DNA of 64,000 bases, taken from positions 27,943,063 through 28,007,062 of the forward strand of contig OZ017795.1 in the NCBI GenBank assembly GCA_963969395.1. The letters run 5' to 3'. Shown piece after piece: positions 1 through 15,710 of this stretch. Position numbers and translations under genes: made by a program. The first letter of the stretch is position 1, and every line of letters begins with the position of its first letter. Under the pieces are notes generated by a model that was not told the DNA's origin, ran no database searches, and worked only from the letters and a program-made list of their open reading frames with translations. This DNA is from Pseudoscleropodium purum. Its lineage: Eukaryota; Streptophyta; Bryopsida; Hypnales; Brachytheciaceae.

Positions 1-91
1 CTTACCTACCGACCTTCACCACATTTTTCCACAAATTTATAGCTTCCTAGTAAGGAAAATCTTTTAAAGAAAAATACTTTTGGCCAAACAT

Positions 92-2790
92 TCAGACAAC
101 AAGGGATAAATGCTTTCCAAGCCTATTTCTATAGCAGGATTTCAGAAACTTCAATGTTGAAAAGCATCTTTCATCCTCAACTGAATCCAATACCATGCAA
201 CAATTTATTTCAACAAGTATAAAATACTCTGAGATTAGCTTACAAAGGTGACAAGATAGTGAAAGCCTCTGCCAAAGCTTTATCATTGGATTCACGTCTA
301 AAGGCATTGCACAAGCTATGTTACAATTAGCCTTCATAGTCACTTTGAAAAGACCTTCTTATAACTCCAAGTTTGAAGCTGACAACGTTGCAAGGGCAAT
401 ATGAGGTGTGCCGCTTTTATACAAAGGGTTGGTGTCAATTAAACAACTTTGCATTATAGTAAAACTTCTTCAAAATGGCCAGATGCTTAGAAAAGCTAAC
501 GTCTACCCTATTCTGCCTCCAATATTGAGGATAAATTATTCCAAAGGTGTCCAAGAGTTCCTACTAGGGAAAGCGGCGATCTAATTCACTACACAACGAT
601 TGCACCATATTTGTCTATAGCAAAGCAAAGACCAAATGAGAAGTGATGAGGAAGCTACTATATTCTCAAACTACAGCAATTGCACAACAAAAGAACAAGT
701 AAAACATCTGCATGTGTCACAAAGTAAGCACTGTCAACTATATACAAACAATAATAGCTGAAAGAACCATACTACAACAAGAAACAAAACTACAGCTCAT
801 ACTAAAAATACAGCAAGAAACAAAAATATAACAACTATACAACAATAACAACTGCAAATGAAGATCAACAAATCAAACACCAAAAAAATATAGAACAAAA
901 AATGAAAATGTAATAAAGATCGAGAGAGAAAATACAAGAAAAAAATGGAAAAAAATGGAAATGTAATAAACATCAAGAAAAGCAAACATAATAAAAAATA
1001 TGGAAAAAAAGTGAAGAAAACATACTTGCGAATTGCCACTCAATGTTATCTTGTACATAGTTGAAGTCCTAGTGCGTCACGAAAATGTACTTTCTTGTTT
1101 GCTGTTCGTGGTAGTACATATACACATACGTTACATTAAGATTGAAAAGCAGATGTGAAATCCTGGAATCCCTAGGTAGCTCGTGCCACTACAGTGGAAT
1201 CTCCTTGCATTGGAATGTCATGATATCATTGTACAAAGGAAAATCTTCCTTGTTGAACAAGGGTGTATAGTCAATGAACAACCAAGCTAGCTCATTTTGG
1301 TACAATTTAATGGCTTGCATGAAGTCCCAGACAAATATGTCACAACTTTGAGATAACTTAATGAGACAATACACTGCATTCATAAAAGGGATGAAACAGG
1401 CCAATGACAAAAGCATCTCAACATCGGAAAGCAAATCAAAGTTATCACTAGCACCGTTGATTGATTTCATATTAGGACTTCTAGTCATGTTCACGCCCAT
1501 CTTCACTAGTAATGTGGTGTATTCAGCCATGATGCGCTACACAAGACTTCTCATAGAAATCTAGCGCGTGTCCACGTTGTGGATCATCTTATTATCCTTA
1601 GTTTCCATGAGATTTGTAAGTTTCTACAGCTCAATGTGGCGCTTGTTACTAAGACAAAAGTATGAGTAAACGGCTTGAAATAACCCTTCCAACCATGACA
1701 TCACTGAATATTTGGACAACATTTCAACCACCAGATTAATCTAATGTGAAACACAATTGGCTTCTAAAGAGAAAGGAGCCCATTTGTCTCTAATTTGTAC
1801 TATGATTCCTGTCTTGTGCCCTTGAAACATACTAACCCCATCTGCCCCAAAACACATAATTTTAAAACCAATTTCTTCATGCATTAGACCTCCCTCTTCT
1901 AACAAGGCATGCATAATGATAAAGGTAAGGTGGTCTATGGTGCCATTCTCAGACGTACGAGACAAGTTGAGCAAGTGAGGTATTCACTCTTAGTTATCCA
2001 TTACGTAAACATGAACTTTGACCAACAAGCATTGTCAATTGTTGTAACCTTGCCAGTACTAATAGAGATTACCTTAGCACACTAAAAGATACACTTTAAA
2101 GTATCTAAAATAGACAAATGCAAATGCTCACTCATCTTCTAGCCCATAGTTTCATACTAGTGTTTACAAGGCACATTTTTAACTTCCAAATGCTTCAAGA
2201 GAAATTGTTCCCTCTTGTAATCACACATTAGACAATCGTGACTAAGAATTTAAAAAAAAATTGTGAACTGTATTCCCTTTCATTTCATATGGCTCTCCAA
2301 ATTGCCCACCAATAGCTCAGCTACCGTGTTACTAGACTTGTGCCCCATCCAAATTTTGCATAGCTTAAGGTGTTTGTAATCACTCTTAATGTAAATTTGA
2401 CCTTTCTTCAAATGCGAGAGCGGCACCCCATCTTCATGACAAGTCCACTTCTCCTCATGTTTTTTAAGATTATCAACTTTCGGAACCATCACTTTCTTCC
2501 TACCACTAATCGCAGTACAACTTTGACAAATGACATTGGAGAGATCTCCATTGGAATCAAATTCCCCCTCTACCCATGCAAATTTATAAGCCCACACCTC
2601 CTACCATCAAAACGTTATGGAGTCCGGGCTTGATTTTCTCTTCTGCTACGTCTTCTGATTGCCAACCTTCTTCCTCTTACTAGTTACGCATCGATCATTA
2701 TCATTAGAGACCTCGACAAAAAAATCATGAATCTCTGGGAATGCAATAGTAGCCTTAGACGGTGGATCGCGAAGAATCGGTCATGAAAAG
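92..2790 (-). pseudogene. Decayed hAT-superfamily transposase (ZNF862/KIAA1586-like type)
   Basis: Read on the minus strand, separate open segments follow the order of a hAT transposase. At 2597-2280 there is an N-terminal TTF-like zinc-binding stretch (CQSC, then H and C residues). At 1974-1741 there is the hAT core segment with FGADGVSMFQGHKTGI and a downstream NCVSH. At 1740-1189 the same frame continues across stop codons through a segment resembling the TRWISM region, where the Trp position is a stop. At 343-92 there is the C-terminal dimerisation motif (VEDERCFSTLKFLKSCYRNRLG). Autonomous copies would cut and paste DNA and leave an 8-bp target duplication. This copy has several in-frame stops, and its 3' end lies at the window edge, so I found no terminal repeats. 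The family call rests on recognised motifs; the subgroup is less certain. Confidence 0.8.
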
Positions 2791-5429
<2,639 letters not shown>

Positions 5430-5539
5430 ACCACTCATCTTAGAAATGCCAAAATCTTCCAAACCAAAAATAATGACATTGTTTGCAGTAAATAAAGTAT
5501 GCATACCCAAAATGACCACCAACCCCAAATTGTTGGGGT

Positions 5540-5930
5540 CCAATTACACCCTCTTTGCATTCTAATGTAATTAATTGTTAAACATCATGCTAAGTTCATC
5601 AAGCTTGGTTTTGAAAAAATCATTGACAAAAAGTGTTTTTTTTATATTTTTTGAATGTTTCAACCTACCAAACGCACTTCACCAATTCATTACAATAGTG
5701 AATATGGCTTGCCAAGCATTGCATTTTGGTTGCAATTGAAGTCAAAGCACTACTCACTTTTTCACTATTGCATGGCCTGAATGCACCGATTTTTAGGGCA
5801 AACAACGTACATAGGCCCCATACCTTGCTTCAAGGAGATTTCCGATTGCCCTTTCTACTACCTTGGCTCAGCAAGTAACTATCATTAACCTTTAAAGGAT
5901 AGGCTAATCACTACGGAAATCATTTGTTTT
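5540..5930 (+). repeat. Dispersed repeat family D, copy 1
   Basis: Shares an extended similarity with 14570-14860. Both contain, in the same order, CTTGG/TTTTGG...TTGACAAAAA, GAATGTTTCAAC, TATGGCTTGCCAA, GTCAAAGCACTA and TACCTTGCTTCAA/TACCCTACTTCAA. It is non-coding. No terminal repeats or target duplications were seen, so the class is unknown. Confidence 0.7.
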
Positions 5931-6112
5931 GGTACCTTATGAATTGTTGGCTTAAAACAATGCAATAGAATTCTTTGGAAGTTAAAGTATTAATTGTAGA
6001 AGACCGACCTCCCCTTTTCACAACAAAAATCTGAGGATGAATAGTTGCATTCCTGTCCTATACACTAAGATTCTCTCTCATTCATTCATTCAATACGTTC
6101 ATGGTATCATTT

Positions 6113-6430
6113 ATAAGGTAGTAGGCCATAAATGGACCATCTAAGGTCTAAAACTGAATTTTAGGGAGGCTAAACATCTTGATATAAATTTCAATAAATT
6201 TTCCTTGAAAGGCAAGTGGAATTTACATCTAACCCAAGTTGTTTCATATTTTTTGGACCTTTGTGAAATTAGTTACAAATTTTTGAAGTTGGAAAGAAGT
6301 AGTCATTTGTGGTCATCAAAAGCAACCACCTCCTGAAATGTGCATAGTTGGTACATTGAAGAAAGCGAAATGTACCTCTGAGTCATGTTTGCTTTTAATG
6401 CCTGGTCTCAGTTTGAGCCTCCTATCTTCC
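6113..6430. mobile_element. MITE-like element, family A copy 1
   Basis: About 315 bp, closely matching 17626-17946 along its length, including CATAAATGGACCATCTAAGG near the left end and GAGCCTCCTA near the right. The ends are inverted (AAGGTAGTAGG on the left, CCTCCTATCTT on the right), which fits a short non-autonomous DNA transposon. No clean target duplication was found. Confidence 0.7.
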
Positions 6431-6479
6431 ATGTTAGAAACTCCTCAGTCTACAAGGAGTTGAATTGCAGTTGAAATGG

Positions 6480-7010
6480 TGGGGGTGGAATTCGGTTGAA
6501 TAGTCACCGTTTTACAACTTCCGTTACGTCTCACACTCCGGCACATGAAGTGTGCTTGAGGCAGCCACTCGCTCATCACTCCCGCTTTGCCAGATCTCCG
6601 GTAAAATAAGTGTAAAGCCCTGGCTGCCACACTTGCAGCGAATTTGCAACGAAAGCCAGTGAGGATGTTTTCGGAGGAAAAGAATCTTCAAGAGCGCAAG
6701 TGTGAGGAGAACATTCGCAAAGAGCAGAACCTGAGTGGCCGCGGTGCCGGAAGCCAGCGAGCCAGCGAGCCAGCCAGCCAAGTGGCTTTTGGGTTGTGTG
6801 TGTGTGTTCGCCGCTTCTCACTTGAATTGACGTTTTGCAGCTCTTTTTGCAGGTCAAGGGAAGGATGAGTGATGCTCTCTCCGTCTCTCTCGGTGGCTTG
6901 ACTTGCGCCGTTGGCTCGGCTATGCCCCACTTGCAGCACCCGCCCTGGCCTGGGCCGCAGGCTGGCTTCTCGCCGAAAACATCCTCACTTTCGTTGCAAA
7001 TTCGTAACTT
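6480..7010. repeat. GC-rich island bounded by an inverted repeat
   Basis: Base composition rises sharply above the surroundings. The arms at 6639-6674 and 6973-7004 are reverse complements over 32 bases, except for a 4-base insertion (GCCA) in the left arm. Between them lie an AGCC/AGCG short repeat (about 6755-6780) and a TG run. Open frames across it on both strands show no recognised domain. It could be a fold-back transposon or a captured gene fragment. Confidence 0.6.
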
Positions 7011-9590
7011 TGAATTGAATTTCAGTTTTTGATTCTAACTTTGAATTGAACTTTTAAGGTGCGTACTCCCCAAACCGACACTTTTTTGCTATTGAGCCTG
7101 TTTTCTAATATTAGACTGGTCAGATTTTCATATGTTCTTGTTGGCAAGTGAAAGGAGGTTTCAATGCACCAGAGAATGTGGCATTTGGATACTATATGCA
7201 AAAGTTACTAAGGAACAAAGTTTGGTTCTAAAAGTATTTTTTCCACATGGGTACAGAACTAACCTTGGAGATTTACACATAGTATAGATGGCGGTTTAAG
7301 GTCAATGGCACATTTGGATGCACTTCAGTAGTTTTGATTCTAACTTTGAATTTTGTTGTTGTTGTCATTCTTTTTTTTTTTTTGAATTTATCCAGACAAA
7401 TCAAGGTATATCTAGATACTAGTAGGGGTAGTCACACCTTAATATCTAAAGACAAAATTTCTATGAGGAATCAAAAGTTGAGGAGAGAAAAGAAGAGCCA
7501 ATTAGGAGCCAAAAACCATGAAGAAGGTGTGACACCCCTTTTTCTATTGTATGGAGAATAAGAGTAAAGAACACACGACGAGATTTATTAGTGGAAATTA
7601 TGAAGCTCTAGGTTATGCAAAGCCTAGGGGATTAAAAAAACAATACATTGCAAACATGCAAAACATATAGACAATGCAAAACTCAAATAAACTCAAGCAA
7701 TGAAAACTTGGGATGATACAAAACTTAGTGAACATGAGGTGAAAGTGTTCTTTGTGGTAGAATATACTTCTTCTACAAAATCTTCTTCATGTCCATTATT
7801 CACCTTCCAGAGGAGAACAATAGATGTAGAAAAGATTTCATTATAGAAGTATATTCTATCATAGAGAGCCAACAAAAAACAAAAGGGGAGTTGCTACATC
7901 CCCATTCTACAAAGAATGGATGTAGAGTGAAGAAGGTGTAACTACCTCTATTGTATAACCAAGCAATAATGGTCCTCTTCATGATGGGAAGATAGTTTAT
8001 TTTACTAGATACTTAGGGGGGAGTTATTGGTTAATTCAAGGATTGGGGTTGGTTGTGGAATCATAAAAGACAATTTTATTCAATGTAGAAGTTTTCTTTT
8101 TAAGGATGCATAGCGAAATTGATGTTTGCAGTTTGCACTCCTTATAAATGAATCAAGTAGTTGAAATAATTACAAACAATTGGCCTTATAGTGTTGGTTC
8201 ACTTTTTGAGCAGGGTCCAACCCAAACTACCTCACAATAACTTTTCTGAATGTAAAACCTCATCCTCCTCAGTCAACATCAAATAATGTTAATAAACCTC
8301 TATCTATACCCACCACTGTTTTTTTAGTAATTTTTTGTTTTTTTACTATTTCAATTAGTGGAAGCCTTGCAATATGCACTCTAGAGGTTAAAGATTTTTG
8401 GAAGAAAAATTTCGATAATCTCTTATGGTATGGGGGGAGCACTATTAAGCCATTATTGTATGAATGTATCATTCTATTTGGATGAATGCATACAATATTA
8501 AATGAATAGATGATTTGCCATGAGTATACATTCAAAATATTTCATCCATAAAGATGAAAAATGCTTCACCAAGCCTTCAATGATCATATCATTTTTGAAC
8601 ATGAAGAGCATGGTATCTTTTCTATAGTAGCGCAATGCTACAATCCCTTGATTTGGAGGAAAGTTTGCATTCAAGAATTTTGTCTTGAAACCATTCTGAC
8701 AATCAACTCATTCTCCCTCCCTTCCCACCTACCTAAACCATCCAACTACACTATGTGTCCTAACGAGTTTGATTGTACTTGAAAAGATGCAAACATCTTG
8801 TTAAATTCCAATTTATAACCCTCCCCCCCTCCAAAATCTAGATGTATTGATCTTGCATACAAAAAATTCTCCACCCTACCCTATCCCACCTCCATCAATC
8901 CTTTGAAAAATCCAAAGCCATTGATATCTATCAAATAGATGATCTTGGCCGTCTAAAATGGATATAAAATATGAGTTTAAAATATGGTACATAATAGGAA
9001 TATAGATATGGATACAATTCCAAAATTCAACTTCAATATCAAATATCAAATGCACTCAAAACTTAGTTCCAAAAATACAAGTATGGGTATGTGTGGAAGG
9101 GAGGTTCCAAAATTATATTAAAAGTTTAATTTAATTTAAAATTTAAGTACTGTGAATTTAATTTAAAATTGGCATACTCTCACCATCCGCTCAGAAGACA
9201 GCATACAAGTTGCCCTTGATTTCTTTTGTTGAAATGACCTTAAGAACCCAAGAAAAAGCAAAACAAAATTGTAAGAGCTACCACGAGGTGAGGAAGGGCC
9301 AAAGGATAAATGTCAAAAATTGCCCCTAGTTTCTGCCACTTCAATTTCGTATTCCATTATATCTCCTAGCAAAATTGGAGTCTCTAGTTGCAAATATGAA
9401 TTCAGAATTTGAAAATTTGATCATATATGACAAATAAAAAAATTAAGGGTTTTCTACGAAGGTAAAACATGGGGCAATAGAGGGTCAATCCTCCCTGGCC
9501 GTTCTCCCCTCACTGTTCAAGAATTTTTTGATGGCAACAACTAAATTAGCTGCTATCTTAGAAAATTTGCAAAAAAAGTAAAAAATAATA
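7011..9590. other. Gene-less stretch with one family C copy
   Basis: AT-rich and without a supportable gene. A family C segment lies at about 7957-8110 and is listed separately. Short pyrimidine-rich and AATTTAAATT-rich tracts occur near 8820 and 9110-9170. Confidence 0.5.
7957..8110 (+). repeat. Dispersed repeat family C, partial copy
   Basis: Starts with GTATAACCAAGCAATAATGG and ends with a segment like AGACAATTTTATTCAATGTAG. The same order of words is found in the 14480-15710 array and at 39370-39575. The middle is shorter than in the other copies. Confidence 0.65.
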
Positions 9591-9596
9591 ATTCAC

Positions 9597-9866
9597 TTAA
9601 ATTAACTGGCCACTTGCAGTGATTTTGTGTGCACAGTTGAAATTCCAGTTCATTGTCCTGTAAGTTAACTTACTGCAAGTTGTATTGGAAAAAAAAATTT
9701 CATCCTGCATGGATTGCATGAAATTCCTTTGACGTTCCTCAGGGCCTGATCGAGGCCACAGGATTTCATTCATCCGAATAGTACATTGGATGTAGGAAGG
9801 AAATTCATCCCCAATTCCTCCAAACACCTGGGAGAACAGATAACTTACAGGAAACCAAGGACTCAC
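9597..9866 (-). other. Possible captured exon or gene fragment (unrecognised)
   Basis: An 89-codon open stretch whose composition is less AT-rich than its surroundings. On the minus strand a splice-acceptor-like TTCTCCCAG precedes a segment reading VFGGIGDEFPSY. The ends of the region carry CCTGTAAGTTAAC and GATAACTTACAGG, which are near-perfect inverted copies. I do not recognise the protein. It directly adjoins the TTAA element at 9876. Confidence 0.2.
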
Positions 9867-9875
9867 TGTTGTGAT

Positions 9876-10530
9876 TTAACCCCTAAATGCCCGAAGCACC
9901 AGAATCTGGTGTCTGAGAAACTTTGAAGTTAAATAAAATCTAACCAAATTGCTATTTTTAGCAGTTTACATTTTTGGAAAGTTCTTCGTGAAGTCTAGTT
10001 TTAGCATCAAAAATTCAATCTTGAATATAAATGATAGTGATTTTTCTATTCAAGATTTTGTGCAAGGGTACCCATTGCAATCTTGACTTACCTTAGTGTT
10101 GAGAGCTCTTGGAAATGAGCCTCAATTACACTAGATCTTGGAGAAAAAATCACATTTAAAATTCATTAAAAAAAAATTGTAGAGTAGATTTTAAGAAGCC
10201 TTAAATTGATTGGGGTTAAACATGTTAGGCCCTTTAACCTCATATTTTTTTGGTCACCAGCTTTTTAGATTTGATTTGTGAAAAGGGTGTTGAAAGACTT
10301 CACATCACTTTTGCAATTTTAACACCTTCATGGTCAAACATTATAATCTTTCACTCCATAAGTGATATTTTTGTGTGTTCTTTTCCTATGAGATCTCTAA
10401 CATGTCTATTTTGAATTTGTATGGTTACAATTCAAAAAAAATTATACAACTTATCAAAATGTTGGCATTTTGCTCAACTTAAAGCAAATTCCAAGAAACT
10501 CGAAACAGGCCTTGGGTATTTAGAGGTTAA
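9876..10530. mobile_element. TTAA-flanked TIR element, copy 4 (short)
   Basis: TTAA at 9876-9879 is followed by CCCCTAAATGCCC. The other end reads GGGTATTTAGAGG followed by TTAA at 10527-10530. The ends are inverted repeats of about 13 bases with two mismatches. The 647-bp interior encodes nothing recognisable and does not clearly match the interiors of the three ~0.9-kb copies at 26, 30 and 32 kb, so it may be another subfamily sharing only the ends. Confidence 0.65.
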
Positions 10531-13500
10531 GTTACACCATCTACTACAGGCCCATTCCCAAACTCCATGTGTTTAAAGATAAAACCTTTGCATTAGAAAA
10601 AATGATTTTTTATAGGTGTTCAAGTTTAGAACTACACTCATTGTTAAATATTGAAATCTTTATTTTTAAAAGATTGCAAAGTTCTTGTTATGGGTTACTT
10701 TTGTAGTAGTAAGCCAACAAAGTAAAAGTGATTAATGGTTGTAGTAGCAATGTCAAGTCCATACCACTTTGGCTACCATATAGGTTTGATGGATAGCTAA
10801 GCATTTGGGTAGAAATGTGCTACAATTTAGAGCTCATTTATTGCTACCATAAGGCCATGTGGGAACATACCTTAAATTATCAATTATTTGGTTTGAAATT
10901 ACCTTAAACTTCCATAGGTAATGGCAAGGTGATAGGGACTTTTGATGCAATCCATAAGATTATTGGTTCAACTTCCTATGCTAATGTTGCTCGCATGGAG
11001 GCTCTTCATACTAGTGCATAAGGAAGGTATTTGCCCCTCCACTTGTTCAGTTGATAGGGACTAGATCCGAGGTGTCCCATAGCTATGTTGAGTTTGTCCT
11101 AGCTACAACCCTTGAAGGCCATATGTTTTAAAAAATAAAAATAAAATTATCAACTGTCCAAAGCCATATCACAATAAGACTTTTTGCTTAGCAATTCATG
11201 AATCATAACATTAAAGTAGTCTACTCTTAAAGCGCCCTTTTTAAGAGCGAATTGCATTTGGAGGAAAGCTAAACTCCTTGAAACAATTTCCAATAAATTT
11301 TGTAGGAGGAAATGGAATTGGTATCTAATCCAAGTCATTTCATATTTTTTGGACCTTCATGGAATTAGATACAAATTTTTGAAATTGAAACACAATGGTC
11401 ACTAAAAGCAACCACCTCTTGAAATGTACACTATTGATACATTGAAGAAAACAAAATGTACCCTTGTATTAGTGGTCACTTTTAAAGCACCCTACCTAAT
11501 TCATCTAAAGAGCAAGTGAGTGTTTGACTAGTAAAAACTGTGTTCCAAGTAGTGTTTGCATAGATTAGAGACATGTGCCCATTTTGATCCACTAATTTTC
11601 CAAATTGACATATGAGGTTTTTTTGTGGGTCTTTTTTTAGTCTATATGTTCATTGTTTCTACTAGTGTTCCTAAGTTTTACAAAAGTGGCAAAAATTCTA
11701 TCCTTATAAGTGGTTAAAATTTCAACTATTTTGTTATTAATGTTAAAGAAATCATTTTTTGTATATCTCGGGGGGTGCACTATATAATATTTTAGACATT
11801 AGGTGCATTCAAGTCCTTATTGTAAAGGGGCTATGTAGGTAAATTTCTGGAATTTATGTAGAGCTATATGTACCTACATTTCTAAGTTGTAATTATTTGG
11901 TATGCTCTATCTTTAAATAATTTTTTTCATGTTCTTTTTTAGTACCCTATGTTCATTATAAATAAAGAAGAGTTGCACGATCCTCACTAACATTTATGGA
12001 ATCAAAAGAGAGTTTATTATTAAAAATTTGGCATATATGTATAATACTCTATATAATGTATAGTAGACAATAAGAAGTGCAACATTTTGAAAGGAAGTCC
12101 AAAACGTTCCAAAACAACCAATACATTTCAATACATTAAAAGTGAAGTCCAAAACAACAATTGCAGTTCAATATATTGAAACTTGAACTATGAGAGCATA
12201 GACAAAGTAGTAGATACATCATCCAGTAATATATTGTTCAAAATATGTGCACAAAGGGTCTAGTGTGAGAGAAAACAATGCCATGTGTAGAAATGCAAGT
12301 CATGTGTTCACAAACACAACACATAGAATGAAGATGGAGTCTAAAAACTTAATTAAAAATTGAAAGCTGCACAAAAGAAGTTCCACTATCATCCTTTGAA
12401 AATGTGAAAAGCTAAAGTAGGTGTATGTGAAAATACAAAGAAAAATCGAAGATTAAACATAAATGTAAAGTTAACTTAATGTCATCCATGGCAACTCATC
12501 TAGTAGACTTCATCCATTGGTAGTGAGAGCTGCTATCTTCAAAAGCATAGGATCCACCTCCTTAAATACTCATATTTTACTTACCATAGTTTTTAAAAGT
12601 TCACATTTTGGAGGGATCTTTTAGCCCAAGTTATTTTAGAAAAAATTGATAAAATTGTGTATTATTCCCTACCCTTCATTATCTATAATGAGAAGTACTA
12701 CATTTTAGTAATGCTAATTTACTTCTAAATATTTTCTAAGATTTAGGCCAAGGTAATTAAAAGTATCCTACAATTGATTGCACATTACATCAAAATAAAT
12801 TAGGAGTGCCTCCCTCCCAAGTTGTATATGTTGAAATATTAGACTAATAAAATTGAAAAGAGAGATACAACCTAGCAACTTGTTGTATGATGATTTGACA
12901 TGAATTAAATCAATAAAATTAAGTAGAAGCACGAATGATTTCCAAAGACACTTTGACTCATTGATGAATAATGTTACTATCACAAGTTCATCATACTCAT
13001 TAAAATTATATACACTTTCAATTTTGTCAAAATAAATAAATTTATGTAGGTATCTATGGATGACATAATTCAAACAAGGCCAATTGATCTACAGATTCAA
13101 ACAAAAGAGGTATAAGTATTTACTCTACAAATTCATGATTTTTTTGTACACCCCAAGATCATTATGGCATTGAAGATTGTAAGTGCTTATCAATAAGCGT
13201 TTTTAGCGTTTAATTATTTGAAGCACTAGAGTAAGTACCTATTTGATAAGATTTACTATAAAGTTTTAGGAACAATATAATGATCAACAAATTATAAAGA
13301 TTTGTATGCATACTTTACATTTTTAATAAATACAATGTAGAAACACTAATAGAAACAAAAGTTGCATAGACTAAGGAAATGACTAAGAAAAGATCCACCA
13401 ATGGTCATATTTATCATATGAGTCTTTTAATAGGGCATTTTTCTAATCTTTGTGATCCATGTTTTTAATAGTGGCTACAGATGCAAAGTCATCAAATAAA

Positions 13501-14479
13501 GAGCTAGATGTATGAGTGCTAATCTTAGTACTTTCATAACAAAGGTGACAAAAGGTGTGGTATATTCTTATAAATTTAAGAAAATTTTAAAATGTAATCT
13601 ATAAATATTCTCCCACAATAGAGGACTTTTCTACATGAAAAGGAAAAAATAACCTTCTAGAAACAAAGAATGAGTAAAAGATTCCACCTTTAGTATGGGT
13701 TTAAAAAATATCCTTTCAACTTCAAATTATTTTGAAGATTCTAATTCCATTAGTGCAAATTATGATGTAATTCACATAGCATGATAAATATCTAATTGAA
13801 TTGGGGTGAAGATTTCTTTAGGGATTACTTTCTCATTTGACTACCTTTTGTGGTAGGGTTACATACGTCTATGGCTAACCTAACAATATGCAAAATTAGT
13901 TGCTTCAAAAAATTCAATAAGTTGGAGGAAGCCTTACTCACTCACCTTCTTGGGTGAGTATAATATCCCTCAATAGTTTGGGTGGAGCCTTCTTGGTTAT
14001 CCAATGGCATCTCCTTCCCACATGTTGGCATTTCTTCAACAAGTTGAGGAAACAAGGGCTCCCAAATGTGGCTCTCCCTATGTATTTTTCCTTGAGAGAG
14101 AAGACAATTTGATATTACAAAGACAAATACTTAGGTGTTATCAAAGAGGCCTAGGTGTAAATCACACACAAATGTATAATCAACAAAATTTATCACAAAA
14201 ATATACCTATTGACAATAAAGCACATTTGCTATAAAACAATGACCAATGTATTTGTTTTTGGTGATTTATTGCAAGGAACCAAACTCCTTAAAGCCTTTG
14301 TGACAAAAGTTTAGGAAAATTTGGGTCTTTTTTTTAATACATTTTGCCAAATCCATCCATATGAAGGCCAAGGACTTGCCAAATATTTTTTATTATATAA
14401 TAAACCTTAAAAACACAAACAGAAAAATATATCATTAAAAATAGTAGAGACTTTTCAATCATATGTACTATCATAGCAT
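10531..14479. other. Gene-less AT-rich stretch
   Basis: No supportable gene. It contains a family B MITE copy (11220-11497) and a small imperfect duplication near 12105-12182 (GTCCAAAAC...CAATACATT). The rest is unique-looking AT-rich DNA. Confidence 0.5.
11220..11497 (+). mobile_element. MITE-like element, family B copy
   Basis: Shares the central block of family A (TTGGACCTT, GCAACCACCTC, TTGAAATGT, GATACATTGAAGAAA, AAAATGTACC) but has different ends, the right one being TTTAAAGCACCCTACCT. It matches the two copies in intron 2 of the transporter gene. Non-coding. Confidence 0.65.
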
Positions 14480-15710
14480 TTTATAACCAAGCAATGCTCT
14501 TCTCCATTCTGCAAAGGTACTATATATTGTTAGATTCATAGGAGACATGTAGTAGTTAATCCTTAAATGACAAGCTAAGCCCTTTGGGCTTGATTTTGGA
14601 AAAATTGTTGACAAAAAATGTTTTTTGTATTTTTATGGGAATGTTTCAACTTCTTGGACCCACTTTAGTAGAGTATGGCTTGCCAAATATTACATGTGGG
14701 CAACAAAGTCAAAGCACTATTCACTATCCACTTTTGCATGCCTTAGCTACACAAACATTGTACAAACAACAAAAACCATACCCTACTTCAAAGAGATTTT
14801 TTGACTCCCCTTTGGACTACCTTCTAAGCAAGTGAAAGTCATTTGAGGATTAATTAATTAATTCAAGAAATGTGGTTGGCTAAGCACATGTATAAGATAA
14901 TTTTGTTCATTGTAGGGGGCCCTTTTGCAAGGATTGCAAAAAGGACCCCTTCTTCTCTAGTAAAGAATGTTATGATCGCCACACATAACATTGTATAACC
15001 AAGCAATGGTCCTCCCATACTCTAAAGGTATTATATTTTTAGCTAGATACTTGATAGGGACTCATAAATTAACCCTTGAAGAGCTGAAGGATGCTAGTAA
15101 GGACCAAAAGTGTCCCATGGATGACTTCATTGTTCACTATAAAAACAATGAATGCACCTATTGATCCAATAATTAAAGCATTTTCGTGACTACCTTGGTC
15201 ACAAGGAATTGTGTCCTTCATGGGTTAAATCAAAGATTGGTGTTGACTCCAAGTAGCTACAAAAGATGATTTTGTTCCCTATAAGAGTCCCCTTTTCAAG
15301 GATTGCAAAATAAACCCCTTCTTCTCCAATAAACAATGTTATGATTGCCACACATAACATTGTGTAACCAAGCAATGGTCCTCCCCATGCTATGAAGGTA
15401 TTATGCTTTCACCTAGATACTTCAGAGGGACTTATCAATTAATGCTTAGATGATGCAAACTAAGGACCCACAACTTCCCATGGATGATTTCATTGTGCAC
15501 CATAGAACCAAAGAATGCACCTAAGTATAATTGAAGCATTTTGGTGAACACCTTAGTCACAAGGGGGTTGCTTCCTTCAAGGGTTATTCCAAGGATTGGT
15601 GTTAACTGAGGTCAGAGCCGTAAAAGACAATTTTGTTCCATGTAAGAGTCCTCTCTTTAAGGATGCAAAAAGGGACTCCTACCTCACTGGTAAACAATGT
15701 TACCCATGAG
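14480..15710 (+). repeat. Tandem array of family C, with a family D copy inside
   Basis: Two full units of about 365 bp begin near 14992 and 15361 (TAACCAAGCAATGGTCCTCC) and run through CCCATGGATGA, AGGATTGGTGTTAACT-like and TCAAGGATTGCAAAA words. A degraded unit starts near 14482, and its middle is replaced by family D (14570-14860). The repeated TGTTATGATCGCCACACATAACA-like block itself contains a short inverted repeat, TGTTATG/CATAACA. No coding capacity or terminal repeats seen. Confidence 0.75.

Noticed and set aside
797..1058. Hydrophobic minus-strand frames that look like membrane proteins
   Set aside because: They are readings of an A-rich tract and lie inside the decayed transposase region.
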